Below are positions 44,828 through 53,644 of a DNA stretch of 64,000 bases, one piece after another. The translations under genes and the position numbers were made by a program. The notes below the pieces were generated by a model. It was not told the DNA's origin and did not search any database. It worked only from the letters and a program-made list of their open reading frames with translations. Source of the stretch: Bacteroidota bacterium (GTDB lineage Bacteria; Bacteroidota; Ignavibacteria; Ignavibacteriales; SURF-24); contig JAUZPB010000001.1 in the NCBI GenBank assembly GCA_030706145.1, forward strand, positions 95,755 through 159,754. The letters are read 5' to 3'. Each line of letters starts with the position of its first letter. Positions within the stretch are counted from its first letter, which is position 1.

Positions 44828-47806
44828 TTAAGCAGGGATTGAAAAAAGCATTTTAGTACCTACATTTAGTTGTGATTCGGGCCATATTCTGCCACCATGT
44901 CTTTCGACTATTTTCTTGCATACAGCCAGTCCTATACCTGTTCCTGTATACTTATCACGTTCATGAAGCCTTTGGAAGAGCATAAAAATACGTTCATAGT
45001 GTCTCTGGTCAATTCCGATCCCATTATCTTCGACAGAGAATATCCATTCATTTTTCTGAAATTTGGCAGAGATCTTAATTAAAGGTTTTTTAGAGCTATG
45101 GAATTTTATTGCATTGCCGATAAGGTTTTGAAGCAGTTGTCTGATTTGCGTTGGATCAGCGTTGACCTCAGGAAGATTGTCATATGTAATATCAGCTTGG
45201 GACTCATCAATTGCCATTTTAAGGTCTGAGATAACCTCTTTAAGAACGAGGTTACAGTCAACAGTTTCGAAGGCCTGAGCTCTTGTTGTGACGCGGGCAT
45301 ATTTAAGGAGGTCAATAATTAGCGATTGCATACGTTTTGCACCTTCGACAGCAAATGATATATACTCGATAGCTCTGTTATCAAGTTTATCTTTATATTG
45401 TTTTTCAAGCAATTGTGTATAGCTAGAGACCATTCTTAAAGGCTCTTGTAAGTCATGAGAAGCAATATATGCGAACTGTTCAAGTTCGCGGTTAGATCGT
45501 TCGAGTTCAATTAATGTCTGTTGCAGTTTGACCTCGTAGCTTTTTCTGTCTGTAATATCAACGTTAACAATAATAGCACCCTGGATCTGGCCATTGCTTT
45601 TAATAATTGGGACAGATGAATTAAGAATAGTTTTATAAGAGCCATCGAAGCATTGAATGAGGATTTCATCATTTAGGGATATTTCCCCATTTAGAGCATT
45701 TTCAGAAGCCCACGAATAAAGTTCTACGCACTCTCCTGAAGCTTCAGCAGGCCATGACTTATACTCTTCAGAGGCATTGAAGTCAGAGTGATCCAATCCG
45801 CTCCACATCTTTCTTGCAGCCGCGTTAGTAAGTATTTTGTTTTTATCTTTGTCAATGATCCAGACTCCAACGGGGATAGTCTCCAATACACTCTGCAGAA
45901 GTTGCTGTTGAGAGGCAAGAGCATCCTGTGCAATCTTTCTTTCTTCAATTTCATTTAGTTTTTCAATAAATAATCTGTGGTTTGACAGGGCAAGGGAAAC
46001 CTTATTTGCAACATTTTGCATTAAAGCCTGATCTTCAATTGAATATGATTCATTTTTCCTGCTTCTAAAGAGGCTTAAGACACCTATAATACTATTTTGA
46101 CAAATAATAGGGACGCCTAAGAAAGCAGAGAGCCCAAATTTGTCCATATATTTCACATAACCAGTTTTAATATCAGCAATATCTTCGGTAGAATTGATAG
46201 TGGGTATTAACACTGGCTGCTCACTTTTAATTACTCTTCCAATTACTCCCTCACCAATTGACATAGGATCCGAGCTAAACATTTTGGCCAAAAAATCCAT
46301 AGCTTTTTTATCGGGATGATGGAAAGCTAAAGTTTCAAATTCTGGTTTATCTTTTGATATAAGATGAATAATGCAAAGGTCACCATAAGAATCTGATATT
46401 TTTTGAGTCGTATAGTTAGCTACTGCCTTAATATCGACAGTAACACTTGCAAATATTTCAGCTATTTCAGTTAATAGTTCGAGTCTTTTTTTCTCTCTTA
46501 GGACTTGTTCCTCAGCTTTGACCTTGTCAGTTATATCGCGAATAATGCCAATGAATCCCTTGATATTTCCAGAAGAATCGTAGTTTGCAATGATCACAGA
46601 GTCAAGAATCTTTCTGGAAGCGTCCTGTGAATAAAAAATTTCCTGTGTAGAGAGATATCCTTTCTCTTTCAGGTGCCTAAATTTCTCCTCAAGCTTTTCA
46701 GGATTCGAGATATCGTAATTAATCTCAAAGATATTAATACCTAAGACTTCGACAGCTTTTATTCCGAAAATATTTTCAGCGGCTTTATTCCAGGAGACTA
46801 TATTAAGTGATTCATCGGTTACAATAACTGCATCGCTAACATTAGCTAGCAGCTGGGATTGATAGGATATTCTCTCTTCAGCTTTAATTTTTTCAGTAAT
46901 GTTGCGCCATGTAACAACAACGCCGCTGTTAAGTCTGTTAATACGCATATCAAAGAAACCATAAAAGCCACTTCCATTCTCAGCAGGAGCAACGTAGTGT
47001 GTCTTTAAAGTGCTGGATTCTCCAGTTCTAAAGACTTTACAGAACTCATCAAAAAGTCCATTAGATTTGAAATCAGGAAATATCTCAAGTATCTTTTTAC
47101 CAATTGTTTCTTCTTTTATTCTTTTACTCGATTTGCAGCCAGCTTCATTAATATATTCAAATGTAAAATTGGCAATTTCACCTTGAGCATTCTTAACAGC
47201 TCTAAGGATCATAAATGGATCGAGCATATTTTCAACAGAGGTTTGAATTAGTTTAGCTTGTTTTTTTAATTCGCTCTGTCTTCGTTCTGTAATGTCAATA
47301 CAAGTGGTATGTATTTCTACAATCATACCATTTTCATTTAAGACAGGGACACTCTCCAGAAGAGAATAGAACTCTTTTCCGTCGCCTCGTTTTAGTTTTA
47401 ATTCACAGTTTTGTTTTTTTCTTGTAGAAATTATCTTTTGTTTGTAAGATGAGAAAACATTTAAATATAGTGGAGTAACAATCGAAGCAAAAGAATGATG
47501 AAGTATCCTGTTGCGTTTTCTGCGGAGAAGTTTTTCAGCAGTTGAATTAACATCCTTTACAACAAAATCCATATCCATTGAAAAGTAGGCGACAGGTGCA
47601 AGGTTAAAAAGATCAAGATATTTCCTTTTTAATGCTTCAGACTGTATCTGGGCTCTTCTAAGTTCCTCGTTCTGAGTCTGGAGATCAGTTAAAACGCCCC
47701 GTACTTCAAGTAATAACGACTTAAGATCAGTTCTCTTACCAGAGAACAAATCTTCAAGTTTTCCAGCAAGAATTTTGTTAGAGGAGCCAACATTCAGTCT
47801 TTTCAT
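44828..47806 (-). CDS. Multi-PAS/GAF sensor histidine kinase
   Basis: From the ATG at 47806, which has AGGAGAAG six bases upstream (an in-frame ATG at 47836 is less likely), the protein has 992 residues. Domains in order: N-terminal coiled coil (to about 60), PAS (about 65-180, PAC end CIDITERR), PAS (about 180-315), PAS (about 315-435, GIIRDITDK), GAF (about 445-605), PAS (about 620-745), HisKA with ASHDLQEPLRM and HATPase_c (LIGNAIKF, DNGIGI, GTGIGLAVC). There is no membrane helix and no receiver. Its kinase core closely resembles that of the gene at 3280-4788, so the two are paralogues. It lies outside the phage island. The partner regulator is unknown. Confidence 0.88.
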   Translation of the reverse strand: MKRLNVGSSNKILAGKLEDLFSGKRTDLKSLLLEVRGVLTDLQTQNEELRRAQIQSEALKRKYLDLFNLAPVAYFSMDMDFVVKDVNSTAEKLLRRKRNRILHHSFASIVTPLYLNVFSSYKQKIISTRKKQNCELKLKRGDGKEFYSLLESVPVLNENGMIVEIHTTCIDITERRQSELKKQAKLIQTSVENMLDPFMILRAVKNAQGEIANFTFEYINEAGCKSSKRIKEETIGKKILEIFPDFKSNGLFDEFCKVFRTGESSTLKTHYVAPAENGSGFYGFFDMRINRLNSGVVVTWRNITEKIKAEERISYQSQLLANVSDAVIVTDESLNIVSWNKAAENIFGIKAVEVLGINIFEINYDISNPEKLEEKFRHLKEKGYLSTQEIFYSQDASRKILDSVIIANYDSSGNIKGFIGIIRDITDKVKAEEQVLREKKRLELLTEIAEIFASVTVDIKAVANYTTQKISDSYGDLCIIHLISKDKPEFETLAFHHPDKKAMDFLAKMFSSDPMSIGEGVIGRVIKSEQPVLIPTINSTEDIADIKTGYVKYMDKFGLSAFLGVPIICQNSIIGVLSLFRSRKNESYSIEDQALMQNVANKVSLALSNHRLFIEKLNEIEERKIAQDALASQQQLLQSVLETIPVGVWIIDKDKNKILTNAAARKMWSGLDHSDFNASEEYKSWPAEASGECVELYSWASENALNGEISLNDEILIQCFDGSYKTILNSSVPIIKSNGQIQGAIIVNVDITDRKSYEVKLQQTLIELERSNRELEQFAYIASHDLQEPLRMVSSYTQLLEKQYKDKLDNRAIEYISFAVEGAKRMQSLIIDLLKYARVTTRAQAFETVDCNLVLKEVISDLKMAIDESQADITYDNLPEVNADPTQIRQLLQNLIGNAIKFHSSKKPLIKISAKFQKNEWIFSVEDNGIGIDQRHYERIFMLFQRLHERDKYTGTGIGLAVCKKIVERHGGRIWPESQLNVGTKMLFSIPA

Positions 47807-47992
47807 ATTTTCTTCTCCTGGGAAAGAAAAAGACAAAGGTGAAATCTAAATTGCTTTATGACCCTATGGATTTTCTAACTTAAAATATTATTTGTCTAAA
47901 CACAATAGTAAGCAAATAATTTTCAAAAATTCTTATATAAACTAAATATAATTTGCAAATCAAAAAGTATTCTTCTGAGCTATAAATAATTC

Positions 47993-48511
47993 TTAAAGAC
48001 TAATTGTAACTCTAATAATGCTGGATCTCTTAAAATCTGCAATATATTCTTCTTCTGAAAATTGTCTAATCATATCAATAGGACAATTGCCATTAAATAA
48101 ATTTGTACTTCTGCTATCATAGATTACTATTTCTCCGCAAAGCAAATGATATTTTGCATTTAAGTCTCGTGGAATAAATGAAAAGTATTTATTTAACGAT
48201 ATGCCTTTTGTATCTTCGAATGCACAAAGGTCAAAAACATAAAATGGTTTATAAAAAGAAGTAAAGACCGGATAGAGTACAACATTTTCAGATCTCTTTT
48301 TGTCCAGTTTAATAAGACTTAGAATATCATTTTGTGACAGGCAAAGGATCTTTGATAACTTCTCCAGGGTATAGCAATCAGGCTCGATTGAATGGCTTAA
48401 GAGCCTATATAGATCTGATTCCTCAATAGAGGTCATACGGCAAATTTCTTCAATGGAAATATTAAACAAATTTAAGACAGAGGTAAGTTGGTTTTCTGAC
48501 ATAATTTTCAT
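47993..48511 (-). CDS. Hypothetical protein with XRE-like helix-turn-helix
   Basis: This 172-residue protein has an N-terminal HTH-like segment (ISIEEICRMTSIEESDLYRLLSH and LEKLSKILCLSQNDIL) in the manner of XRE regulators. The C-terminal 100 residues, rich in aromatic residues (SFYKPFYVFDLCAFEDTKG), match no family I know. It stands alone between the histidine kinase and the MFS operon. A DNA-binding role is inferred from the N terminus only. Confidence 0.6.
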   Translation of the reverse strand: MKIMSENQLTSVLNLFNISIEEICRMTSIEESDLYRLLSHSIEPDCYTLEKLSKILCLSQNDILSLIKLDKKRSENVVLYPVFTSFYKPFYVFDLCAFEDTKGISLNKYFSFIPRDLNAKYHLLCGEIVIYDSRSTNLFNGNCPIDMIRQFSEEEYIADFKRSSIIRVTISL

Positions 48512-48605
48512 CGATTATATTGAATATGCCAGATCATCGTCCTTATTGTCTTTTATTATAGGGCAAAAAGCAAGGGATCAGAAGTGTGATAATGGTCAGA
48601 GTATC

Positions 48606-49988
48606 TTATCGCATTTTTCCCCTTGCCAGTGAGGCAAAAACGCCGGCAAAACATAAAGCGGCAAAAACGGCAAAAAGAATTTTAATAGAATAGATAAACA
48701 GTTCGAAATTTGAAGGATTAATATGGACATTGCCAATAAGGACCGAAAAAGCCATAATCGAGATAGCCATGCTTAACATCTGCCCACTAAGGCGCATTGT
48801 AGCAAGTGTAGCAGAGGCTATTCCGTAAAACCTCTTTTCAACTGAACTCATAATAGCATTTGTATTTGGAGATGAGAACAAACCAAATCCCAGTCCGAGT
48901 AATACAAGAGCAAAGCTAATAAAGCTAACAGGTGTAGAGCTGCCAATTAAAAACAGCAATAAAAGCCCCAGGACAATAATTCCCATTCCAAGAGAAGCCA
49001 ATATACGTGGCTCAATACGATCAGATAATCTTCCTGCAAAAGGAGAAACAAGAGCCATGACAACAGGTTGTGAGACCAGTACAAATCCTGCACTCTGAGG
49101 CGTTAACCCCTTTACATACTGAAGATAAAGGCTAAGAAGGAATGCTATAGCTGAGGTGGCACTATAGTTTATCAGTGCAGCTATATTAGAAAAAGCAAAG
49201 ACAGTATTTTTTCTGAACAATAGTATATTAAATACCGGATAAGCAATTCTACTCTCCCACTTTACAAAAATAAAAAGCCCGGCAAGTCCAGAAAGAACAA
49301 TCAATATTCCACTAAACGAAGGCAAAAGTGTAAAGCCAAACATTAAACAAATATACATAAGAATAAATATTAGAGAGCCCGTAAAATCAAAGCTCTCGCC
49401 TTTAGCTTCTGCCCATTCACCTTTTAGCCTAAAAAGCACAAGGACAAATATTATGATTCCCAATGGAACAGTTGAGATAAAGATGCTTCTCCAGCCGAAA
49501 TTTTCTGTAAGAACACCTCCTAGAAATGGGCCTATGGATAATCCCGTGTATGTAGTTGCTATATTAATTCCAAGTGCCTTTCCTCTTTCGCCAGGTGGAT
49601 AAACAGAAGTAAGTATCGCAATTGCTGTTCCGAAGATCATTGCACTCCCTATTCCCTGAATGATCCTGGAGAATATTAAAAAGAAGGAAGATACTGCAAC
49701 AGCGCATCCTATGGTCGATAGTGTAAAGATAGAAATGCCAAGTAGAAAAATTTTCTTTCTACCAAAGATATCAGCTATCTTTCCAAGTGGGACGAGAAGA
49801 ACTGCAGTTGAAAGCAGATAAGATGTAGCCACCCAACTTAGCAAGATTGCATTCATATTAAATTGGCTAGCAATTGAAGGCAGGGCAATATTCAAAGCCG
49901 AAGCCATAAAAGGAGTAATGAAAGAGCTAAGAGTTGTTACAACTAAAGTAATTATTTTCTCTTCTTTGCCCGAGGTATTTTCATTCAT
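48606..49988 (-). CDS. MFS transporter, DHA2 (EmrB/QacA-like) family
   Basis: From the ATG at 49988 (MNENTSGKEEK) the protein has 460 residues; a longer in-frame form to 50123 would overlap the TspO gene and adds no domain. It has about 14 transmembrane helices. The family motif A is in PLGKIADIFGRKKIFLLG and motif C in FSRIIQGIGSAMIFGTAIAIL. DHA2 pumps expel drugs, bile salts or other hydrophobic compounds by proton antiport. Its ATG overlaps the TspO stop (ATGA), so both are translated from one transcript. Confidence 0.92.
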   Translation of the reverse strand: MNENTSGKEEKIITLVVTTLSSFITPFMASALNIALPSIASQFNMNAILLSWVATSYLLSTAVLLVPLGKIADIFGRKKIFLLGISIFTLSTIGCAVAVSSFFLIFSRIIQGIGSAMIFGTAIAILTSVYPPGERGKALGINIATTYTGLSIGPFLGGVLTENFGWRSIFISTVPLGIIIFVLVLFRLKGEWAEAKGESFDFTGSLIFILMYICLMFGFTLLPSFSGILIVLSGLAGLFIFVKWESRIAYPVFNILLFRKNTVFAFSNIAALINYSATSAIAFLLSLYLQYVKGLTPQSAGFVLVSQPVVMALVSPFAGRLSDRIEPRILASLGMGIIVLGLLLLFLIGSSTPVSFISFALVLLGLGFGLFSSPNTNAIMSSVEKRFYGIASATLATMRLSGQMLSMAISIMAFSVLIGNVHINPSNFELFIYSIKILFAVFAALCFAGVFASLARGKMR

Positions 49989-50503
49989 CTGTAATTCAAT
50001 TGCCAAATAGAATAATTCAAAATTAAAGCAAAAGTTACCCACAGAATATAAGGCATTAAAAGGTATGCTGCAACTTTTCGGATCTTGAAAAATTCTACAA
50101 TCGTAATTGCAATAGCACCCCAAAGTACAACAATTTCATAAAGTGCAGCACGAGGATTATGTAAGCCAAAAAAAATATAACTCCATAGGACATTCAAAAT
50201 TAGCTGGATTGCGAAAAGAAATGCAGCCTTAAAGACATTACTCCCCTTTATTCCTCTTTTCCAAACAAAAAAAAGTGATATTCCCATAAGGAAATAGATA
50301 AAGACCCAGACAGGGCCAAATATCCACATTGGAGGATTAAAAGAGGGTTTGACAAGATCAATATACCAGGTCGGTATTGCAGGAGAGGTAAACAGATAGC
50401 CAATGAGTCCTGCAGCTTCACAAAGAAGGGTTGATGCTACAAATCTATATACATTTTTTATGTTGATATCGCTTTTTTTTGAGAGTTCTTTTGCTAAATC
50501 CAT
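49985..50503 (-). CDS. tspO: TspO/MBR family protein
   Basis: From the ATG at 50503 (MDLAKELSK), with AAAGGA six bases upstream, the protein has 172 residues and five transmembrane helices. Conserved features include LIGYLFTSPAIPTWYIDLVKPSFNPPMWIFGPVW, with the WxPP-like PPMWIFGPVW box, and a tryptophan/asparagine-rich ILNVLWSYIFFGL helix. TspO proteins bind porphyrins and are involved in stress or tetrapyrrole control. It is followed by the coupled MFS gene and preceded by lspA with a one-base gap. Confidence 0.92.
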   Translation of the reverse strand: MDLAKELSKKSDINIKNVYRFVASTLLCEAAGLIGYLFTSPAIPTWYIDLVKPSFNPPMWIFGPVWVFIYFLMGISLFFVWKRGIKGSNVFKAAFLFAIQLILNVLWSYIFFGLHNPRAALYEIVVLWGAIAITIVEFFKIRKVAAYLLMPYILWVTFALILNYSIWQLNYR

Positions 50504-50504
50504 T

Positions 50505-50987
50505 CTATTCCTTTGGTACCCGAACTTTAATAAAAGATCGCGACTTCGTATAAGCAAGCAGTTCAATTACTACAAGTATCAGAGCAATTTCGCCGCTTAC
50601 ATCGGCAAGGTTTGAAACGGCAATCGGATTGATGAAGAAATCGCGTACATATCCAAAGATCAGTCTGTCAACGATCACATTGCCGAAAATGGCTGCTGTA
50701 AAAAAACCAAATGCAAGGTCAGTATAAATACTTCTGCGATAGTTTATGTTATAGTAGCGAAGCATGAAGATGACATATATCCATACTAATAGTGCATATA
50801 TCTGTATGGCCAGCATCAGTGAATCAGAAATATCCTTTTTTAGCCAGATTCCTGGGTTAGTCAAATAAGTAAACCCCCAGTTACCAAGCAGCATGAGGCG
50901 TTTACCTGCAAAGTAAGTCTGGAAGTACCATTTTAGCAGCTGATCAAAAGAAAGGATCAAGATTCCAAAGGCAATTGGACGTTTCAA
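50505..50987 (-). CDS. lspA: Lipoprotein signal peptidase (LspA)-family protein
   Basis: This 160-residue, four-helix membrane protein has the LspA aspartates in place: DQLLKWYF near the N terminus, GYVRDFF (first catalytic Asp) and NLADVSG (second catalytic Asp). The substrate-site NxGAAF box is altered to NPGIWL (Asn and Gly kept). It should cleave signal peptides of diacylglyceryl-modified prolipoproteins such as the M28 peptidase in this window. The divergent box could mean altered specificity or a second paralogue. It is the first gene of the lspA-tspO-MFS operon. Confidence 0.85.
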   Translation of the reverse strand: MKRPIAFGILILSFDQLLKWYFQTYFAGKRLMLLGNWGFTYLTNPGIWLKKDISDSLMLAIQIYALLVWIYVIFMLRYYNINYRRSIYTDLAFGFFTAAIFGNVIVDRLIFGYVRDFFINPIAVSNLADVSGEIALILVVIELLAYTKSRSFIKVRVPKE

Positions 50988-51414
50988 GATTTCCTCTTCA
51001 TAAATAGTTCTAAATAATTCTGCCAGAGTACCTAATAATAATTTAATTCATCTTTGAAATAATTCAACAGTCACTATAAACTTTCAAATCCATTACATTA
51101 GACGTACAATAAGTTATTTTTGCATCATTTTTACCTGTTTGTGCGAAGTAATACTAAAAGACTAACCAGGATAAAAACACATAACTAATAATTAATTAAC
51201 AGACAAAACAGCTTAATCAGTTTCCTATATATACTTTTGGTTTAATATGCAGGTGGAGAAATCTTGTAGTGCAGCAACAGGAAACAATTCTCTCTTTCCA
51301 GAGAGGATGCCTCCTGTTATCTAAAGCTAATTTTTGAAGAGCCAATGCTTTTTGAAGAGCCAGTTCTTAGAGTTTTTTGCGCAGCTATTGCCAGAAGAAA
51401 TTGTTTAATTAAGG
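50988..51414. other. 427-bp intergenic region with nested hairpin
   Basis: No gene is seen between lspA and the FAH-family gene (both minus strand). The strongest feature is at 51276-51318: an outer pair AACAGGA/TCCTGTT encloses a perfect 6-bp hairpin CTCTCT-TTCC-AGAGAG (51290-51305). It could be a terminator-like end of the FAH transcript, a leader element of the lspA operon or a small RNA; I match it to no known riboswitch. A tandem duplication lies at 51331-51363. Confidence 0.4.
51331..51363. repeat. 18-bp tandem duplication
   Basis: TTTTTGAAGAGCCAATGC (51331-51348) is followed by TTTTTGAAGAGCCAG (from 51349). It lies downstream of the FAH-family gene. Confidence 0.75.
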
Positions 51415-52077
51415 TTAAGCTATTTCCGTCATAATTTTGCCAATTCCTGAAATTTCCGCCTCAAGTTTGTCGCCTTTGACGACTTTGCTTACCCCGGCTG
51501 GTGTACCTGTAAAAATAAGATCCCCCTTTTCAAGAGTCATAATAGATGAAATATATTTTACCAATTCTGCCGGGCTAAAAATCATTTTATCGAGTGCACA
51601 GTTTTGTCTTATTTTACCATTTACTTTAAGAGAGATCATCTCTTTTCCTGTAAGCAAGTGATCTTTTTTTTGAACAAAATCTGAAAGAACGGCCGCCGTA
51701 TCAAAGCATTTTGAAATTGTCCAAGGGTCTCCTTTATCCCTCGCCTGATTCTGAAGATCCCGAAGCGTCATATCCAGACCTACGGCATAGCCCCAAATAG
51801 CATCTTCTGCCTGCTGAAGGTTAGAAGCATCTTTAAGTGTTTTGCCTATCAAAAGGACAAGTTCAGTCTCGTGGTGTAAATTATTTGAATAGGAAGGGTG
51901 GATCACACTTTGCCCTGAGAAAATTACATTTGAAGCCGGTTTGAGAAATATTATGGGGAAATCCGTAGGTATTTCATTTCCAAGTTCTTTTGCATGATCA
52001 GCATAATTTCTGCCTACACAGACAATTTTTTCAATTATAAGCTGGTCATTTGAGTTATGAAATTTTATCTTTTTCAA
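51415..52077 (-). CDS. Fumarylacetoacetate hydrolase family protein
   Basis: This 220-residue protein has the family N terminus KIVCVGRNYADHAKELGN, the metal-binding HHETELVLLIGK, the region GYAVGLDMTLRDLQNQARDKGDPWTISKCFD and the C-terminal GDLIFTGTPAGVSKV. Homologues are acylpyruvases, oxaloacetate decarboxylases or 2-hydroxyhepta-dienedioate isomerases; the exact substrate is not clear. Start is a TTG at 52077 with AAAGGGG eight bases upstream, since a stop codon lies directly before it in frame. The upstream DNA is a tandem repeat that includes copies of this ribosome-site motif. Confidence 0.9.
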   Translation of the reverse strand: MKKIKFHNSNDQLIIEKIVCVGRNYADHAKELGNEIPTDFPIIFLKPASNVIFSGQSVIHPSYSNNLHHETELVLLIGKTLKDASNLQQAEDAIWGYAVGLDMTLRDLQNQARDKGDPWTISKCFDTAAVLSDFVQKKDHLLTGKEMISLKVNGKIRQNCALDKMIFSPAELVKYISSIMTLEKGDLIFTGTPAGVSKVVKGDKLEAEISGIGKIMTEIA

Positions 52078-52087
52078 TTATAATGCC

Positions 52088-52143
52088 CCTTTGTTAAGTG
52101 TACCTTTGTTAAGTGTACCTTTGTTAAGTGTACCTTTGTTAAG
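52088..52143. repeat. 15-bp tandem repeat before the FAH gene (3.7 copies)
   Basis: The unit CCTTTGTTAAGTGTA is perfectly repeated at 52088-52102, 52103-52117 and 52118-52132, with a partial fourth copy to 52143. Read on the minus strand each unit carries AACAAAGG, a purine-rich sequence that merges into the real ribosome site of the FAH-family gene. Copies are identical, suggesting recent expansion. Confidence 0.92.
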
Positions 52144-52170
52144 GAAAGAACTAAAGCAATTTTGTTTTTC

Positions 52171-53442
52171 TCAAGTTTTCTGCTTCTTTTTCTGAGCTGC
52201 AGGGAAAAGTATATTGTTTAATATCAGTCTATAGCCTGGTGAGTTTTTGTACAGGCTCAGATCTGTTGGAGGACTACCGACCATGTGCTGATAATCCTCT
52301 GGGTCATGACCGCCATAGAATGTAAATGTTCCACGGCCATAGTTGCCATGGATATACTTAACCTGGTCTGTTCCCTGACGTTCAGCTAAAATAATAACTG
52401 ATTTTTTTATCAGATTCTTATGGAACATTGTAGTTTGTCCCATAAAGCCATGGACCACATTTACATGGTCCTGTGTAAGCATAGTAGGGACAGGGTCATA
52501 TTTTGCAGAGAATTCAAATAATGTAAAATAATCATTTTGTGCAGAACCAATCTCCTGAAGTTGTACATCAATATTGCTATACTCATAGACGTAAGGGTTC
52601 ATCTCAAGAGTAAAGTTTTCAAAAGCCAAGGTTTTTGTAAAATCAAGTTTTTTTTGTGCATCCGGGTCAGGAGCATCGCCATCGTACATTTTATCACAAA
52701 TGTCAACATTATCAGCAGCAAGAGCAATATCGTAGCTGTCAGTAGCAGAGCACATTGCAAAGAGGAAGCCTCCCTGAGAGACATAGTTTTTGATAGTTTT
52801 AACTACATCTTTTTCCATTTCAGAGACTTTTCTATAGCCAAGTTTTTTAGCTTCATTTTCATATAGCATTTGTTGATCAATGTACCACTGTGCCCCTGAG
52901 AAGCTAGCATAGAACTTACCATATTGTCCAGTAAAGTCCTCATGGTGAAGGTGCAGCCAGTCATACTTCTGAAGTTCACCTTTAAGGATCTGATCTACCC
53001 AGATCTTTTCATAAGGGACCTCTGCATATTCAAGAGCAAGAGTTACGGCATCATCCCAAGGTTTGAAGCCAGGTGGTACATAGACAGCAATTTTGGGAGC
53101 TTTCTCCAAGTGCATGACCTCCATATTCTGGTCTTCGCTTTGGACGAGCCTGTAAATATCCACAGCCTGAGAGGCAGAGAGTTCATCGAAAGCCACACCT
53201 TTTATTCTACATGTATTAGCCAAGGCATCTGTAAAGTCGAGCATAAAGGAGCCGCCCCTATAGTTAAGGAGCCAGTCAGCTTTTGCCCCATTTCTTAAAG
53301 CATTAAAAGTAATGCCATAAGCTTTAAGATGGTCAGTCTGCTGCAGATCCATATAGATAAGCAGTTTTGATTGAGCTGAAAGTATGGTTGTAAAAACCAA
53401 AAGGATAAAAAATATGATGTATTTCATAATACTAGCTTTCAT
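52171..53442 (-). CDS. Secreted conserved protein (often annotated asparagine synthetase B), GATase1-like
   Basis: The 423-residue protein has a signal peptide (about 6-24, ending LSAQS). It continues KLLIYMDLQQTDHLKAYGITFNAL and LNYRGGSFMLDF. Later segments such as KIAVYVPPGFKPWDDAVTLAL, GGFLFAMCSATDSYDIAL and GNYGRGTFTFYGGHDPEDY suggest a class I amidotransferase-like or ThuA-like fold. I recall the family as common in Bacteroidota and labelled asparagine synthetase B, but it has none of the AsnB ATP-pyrophosphatase motifs and is exported, so that name is unlikely to be correct. Function unknown. Confidence 0.75.
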   Translation of the reverse strand: MKASIMKYIIFFILLVFTTILSAQSKLLIYMDLQQTDHLKAYGITFNALRNGAKADWLLNYRGGSFMLDFTDALANTCRIKGVAFDELSASQAVDIYRLVQSEDQNMEVMHLEKAPKIAVYVPPGFKPWDDAVTLALEYAEVPYEKIWVDQILKGELQKYDWLHLHHEDFTGQYGKFYASFSGAQWYIDQQMLYENEAKKLGYRKVSEMEKDVVKTIKNYVSQGGFLFAMCSATDSYDIALAADNVDICDKMYDGDAPDPDAQKKLDFTKTLAFENFTLEMNPYVYEYSNIDVQLQEIGSAQNDYFTLFEFSAKYDPVPTMLTQDHVNVVHGFMGQTTMFHKNLIKKSVIILAERQGTDQVKYIHGNYGRGTFTFYGGHDPEDYQHMVGSPPTDLSLYKNSPGYRLILNNILFPAAQKKKQKT

Positions 53443-53592
53443 AAATCAAATATGGGATAGTCTCCCCACAAAAGACGCCCTTGTTTTGTGAGGGCTGGCA
53501 ATTGCTATGAAAAATGCCTAATAATAAAGTGCCTAATAGTTCAGATATTTTTTTAAATATAACAATAATATATTTATACAACCATAAGCAAA

Positions 53593-53622
53593 AAAAAGTC
53601 CCGAATTAAGGCGGGACTTTTT
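53593..53622 (-). terminator. Terminator after clpX
   Basis: AAAAGTCCCG and CGGGACTTTT form a 10-bp stem around AATTAAGG. Read on the minus strand it is followed by a run of T residues, directly downstream of the clpX stop. Confidence 0.9.
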
Positions 53623-53644
53623 CAAGAAATATTTAATTGTGATC

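Noticed and set aside
33690..44828. Attachment-site direct repeats flanking the phage island
   Set aside because: Comparing the two border regions by eye I found no shared sequence long enough to propose; a computed repeat search would be needed.
44828..47806. Histidine kinase as cargo of the phage island
   Set aside because: It is a large PAS/GAF kinase with host-type codon use, a close relative of the kinase at 3280-4788, and is separated from the terminase genes by its own gap.
51240..51330. Known riboswitch (TPP, cobalamin or c-di-GMP)
   Set aside because: None of the conserved core sequences of these classes is present; only generic hairpins are seen.
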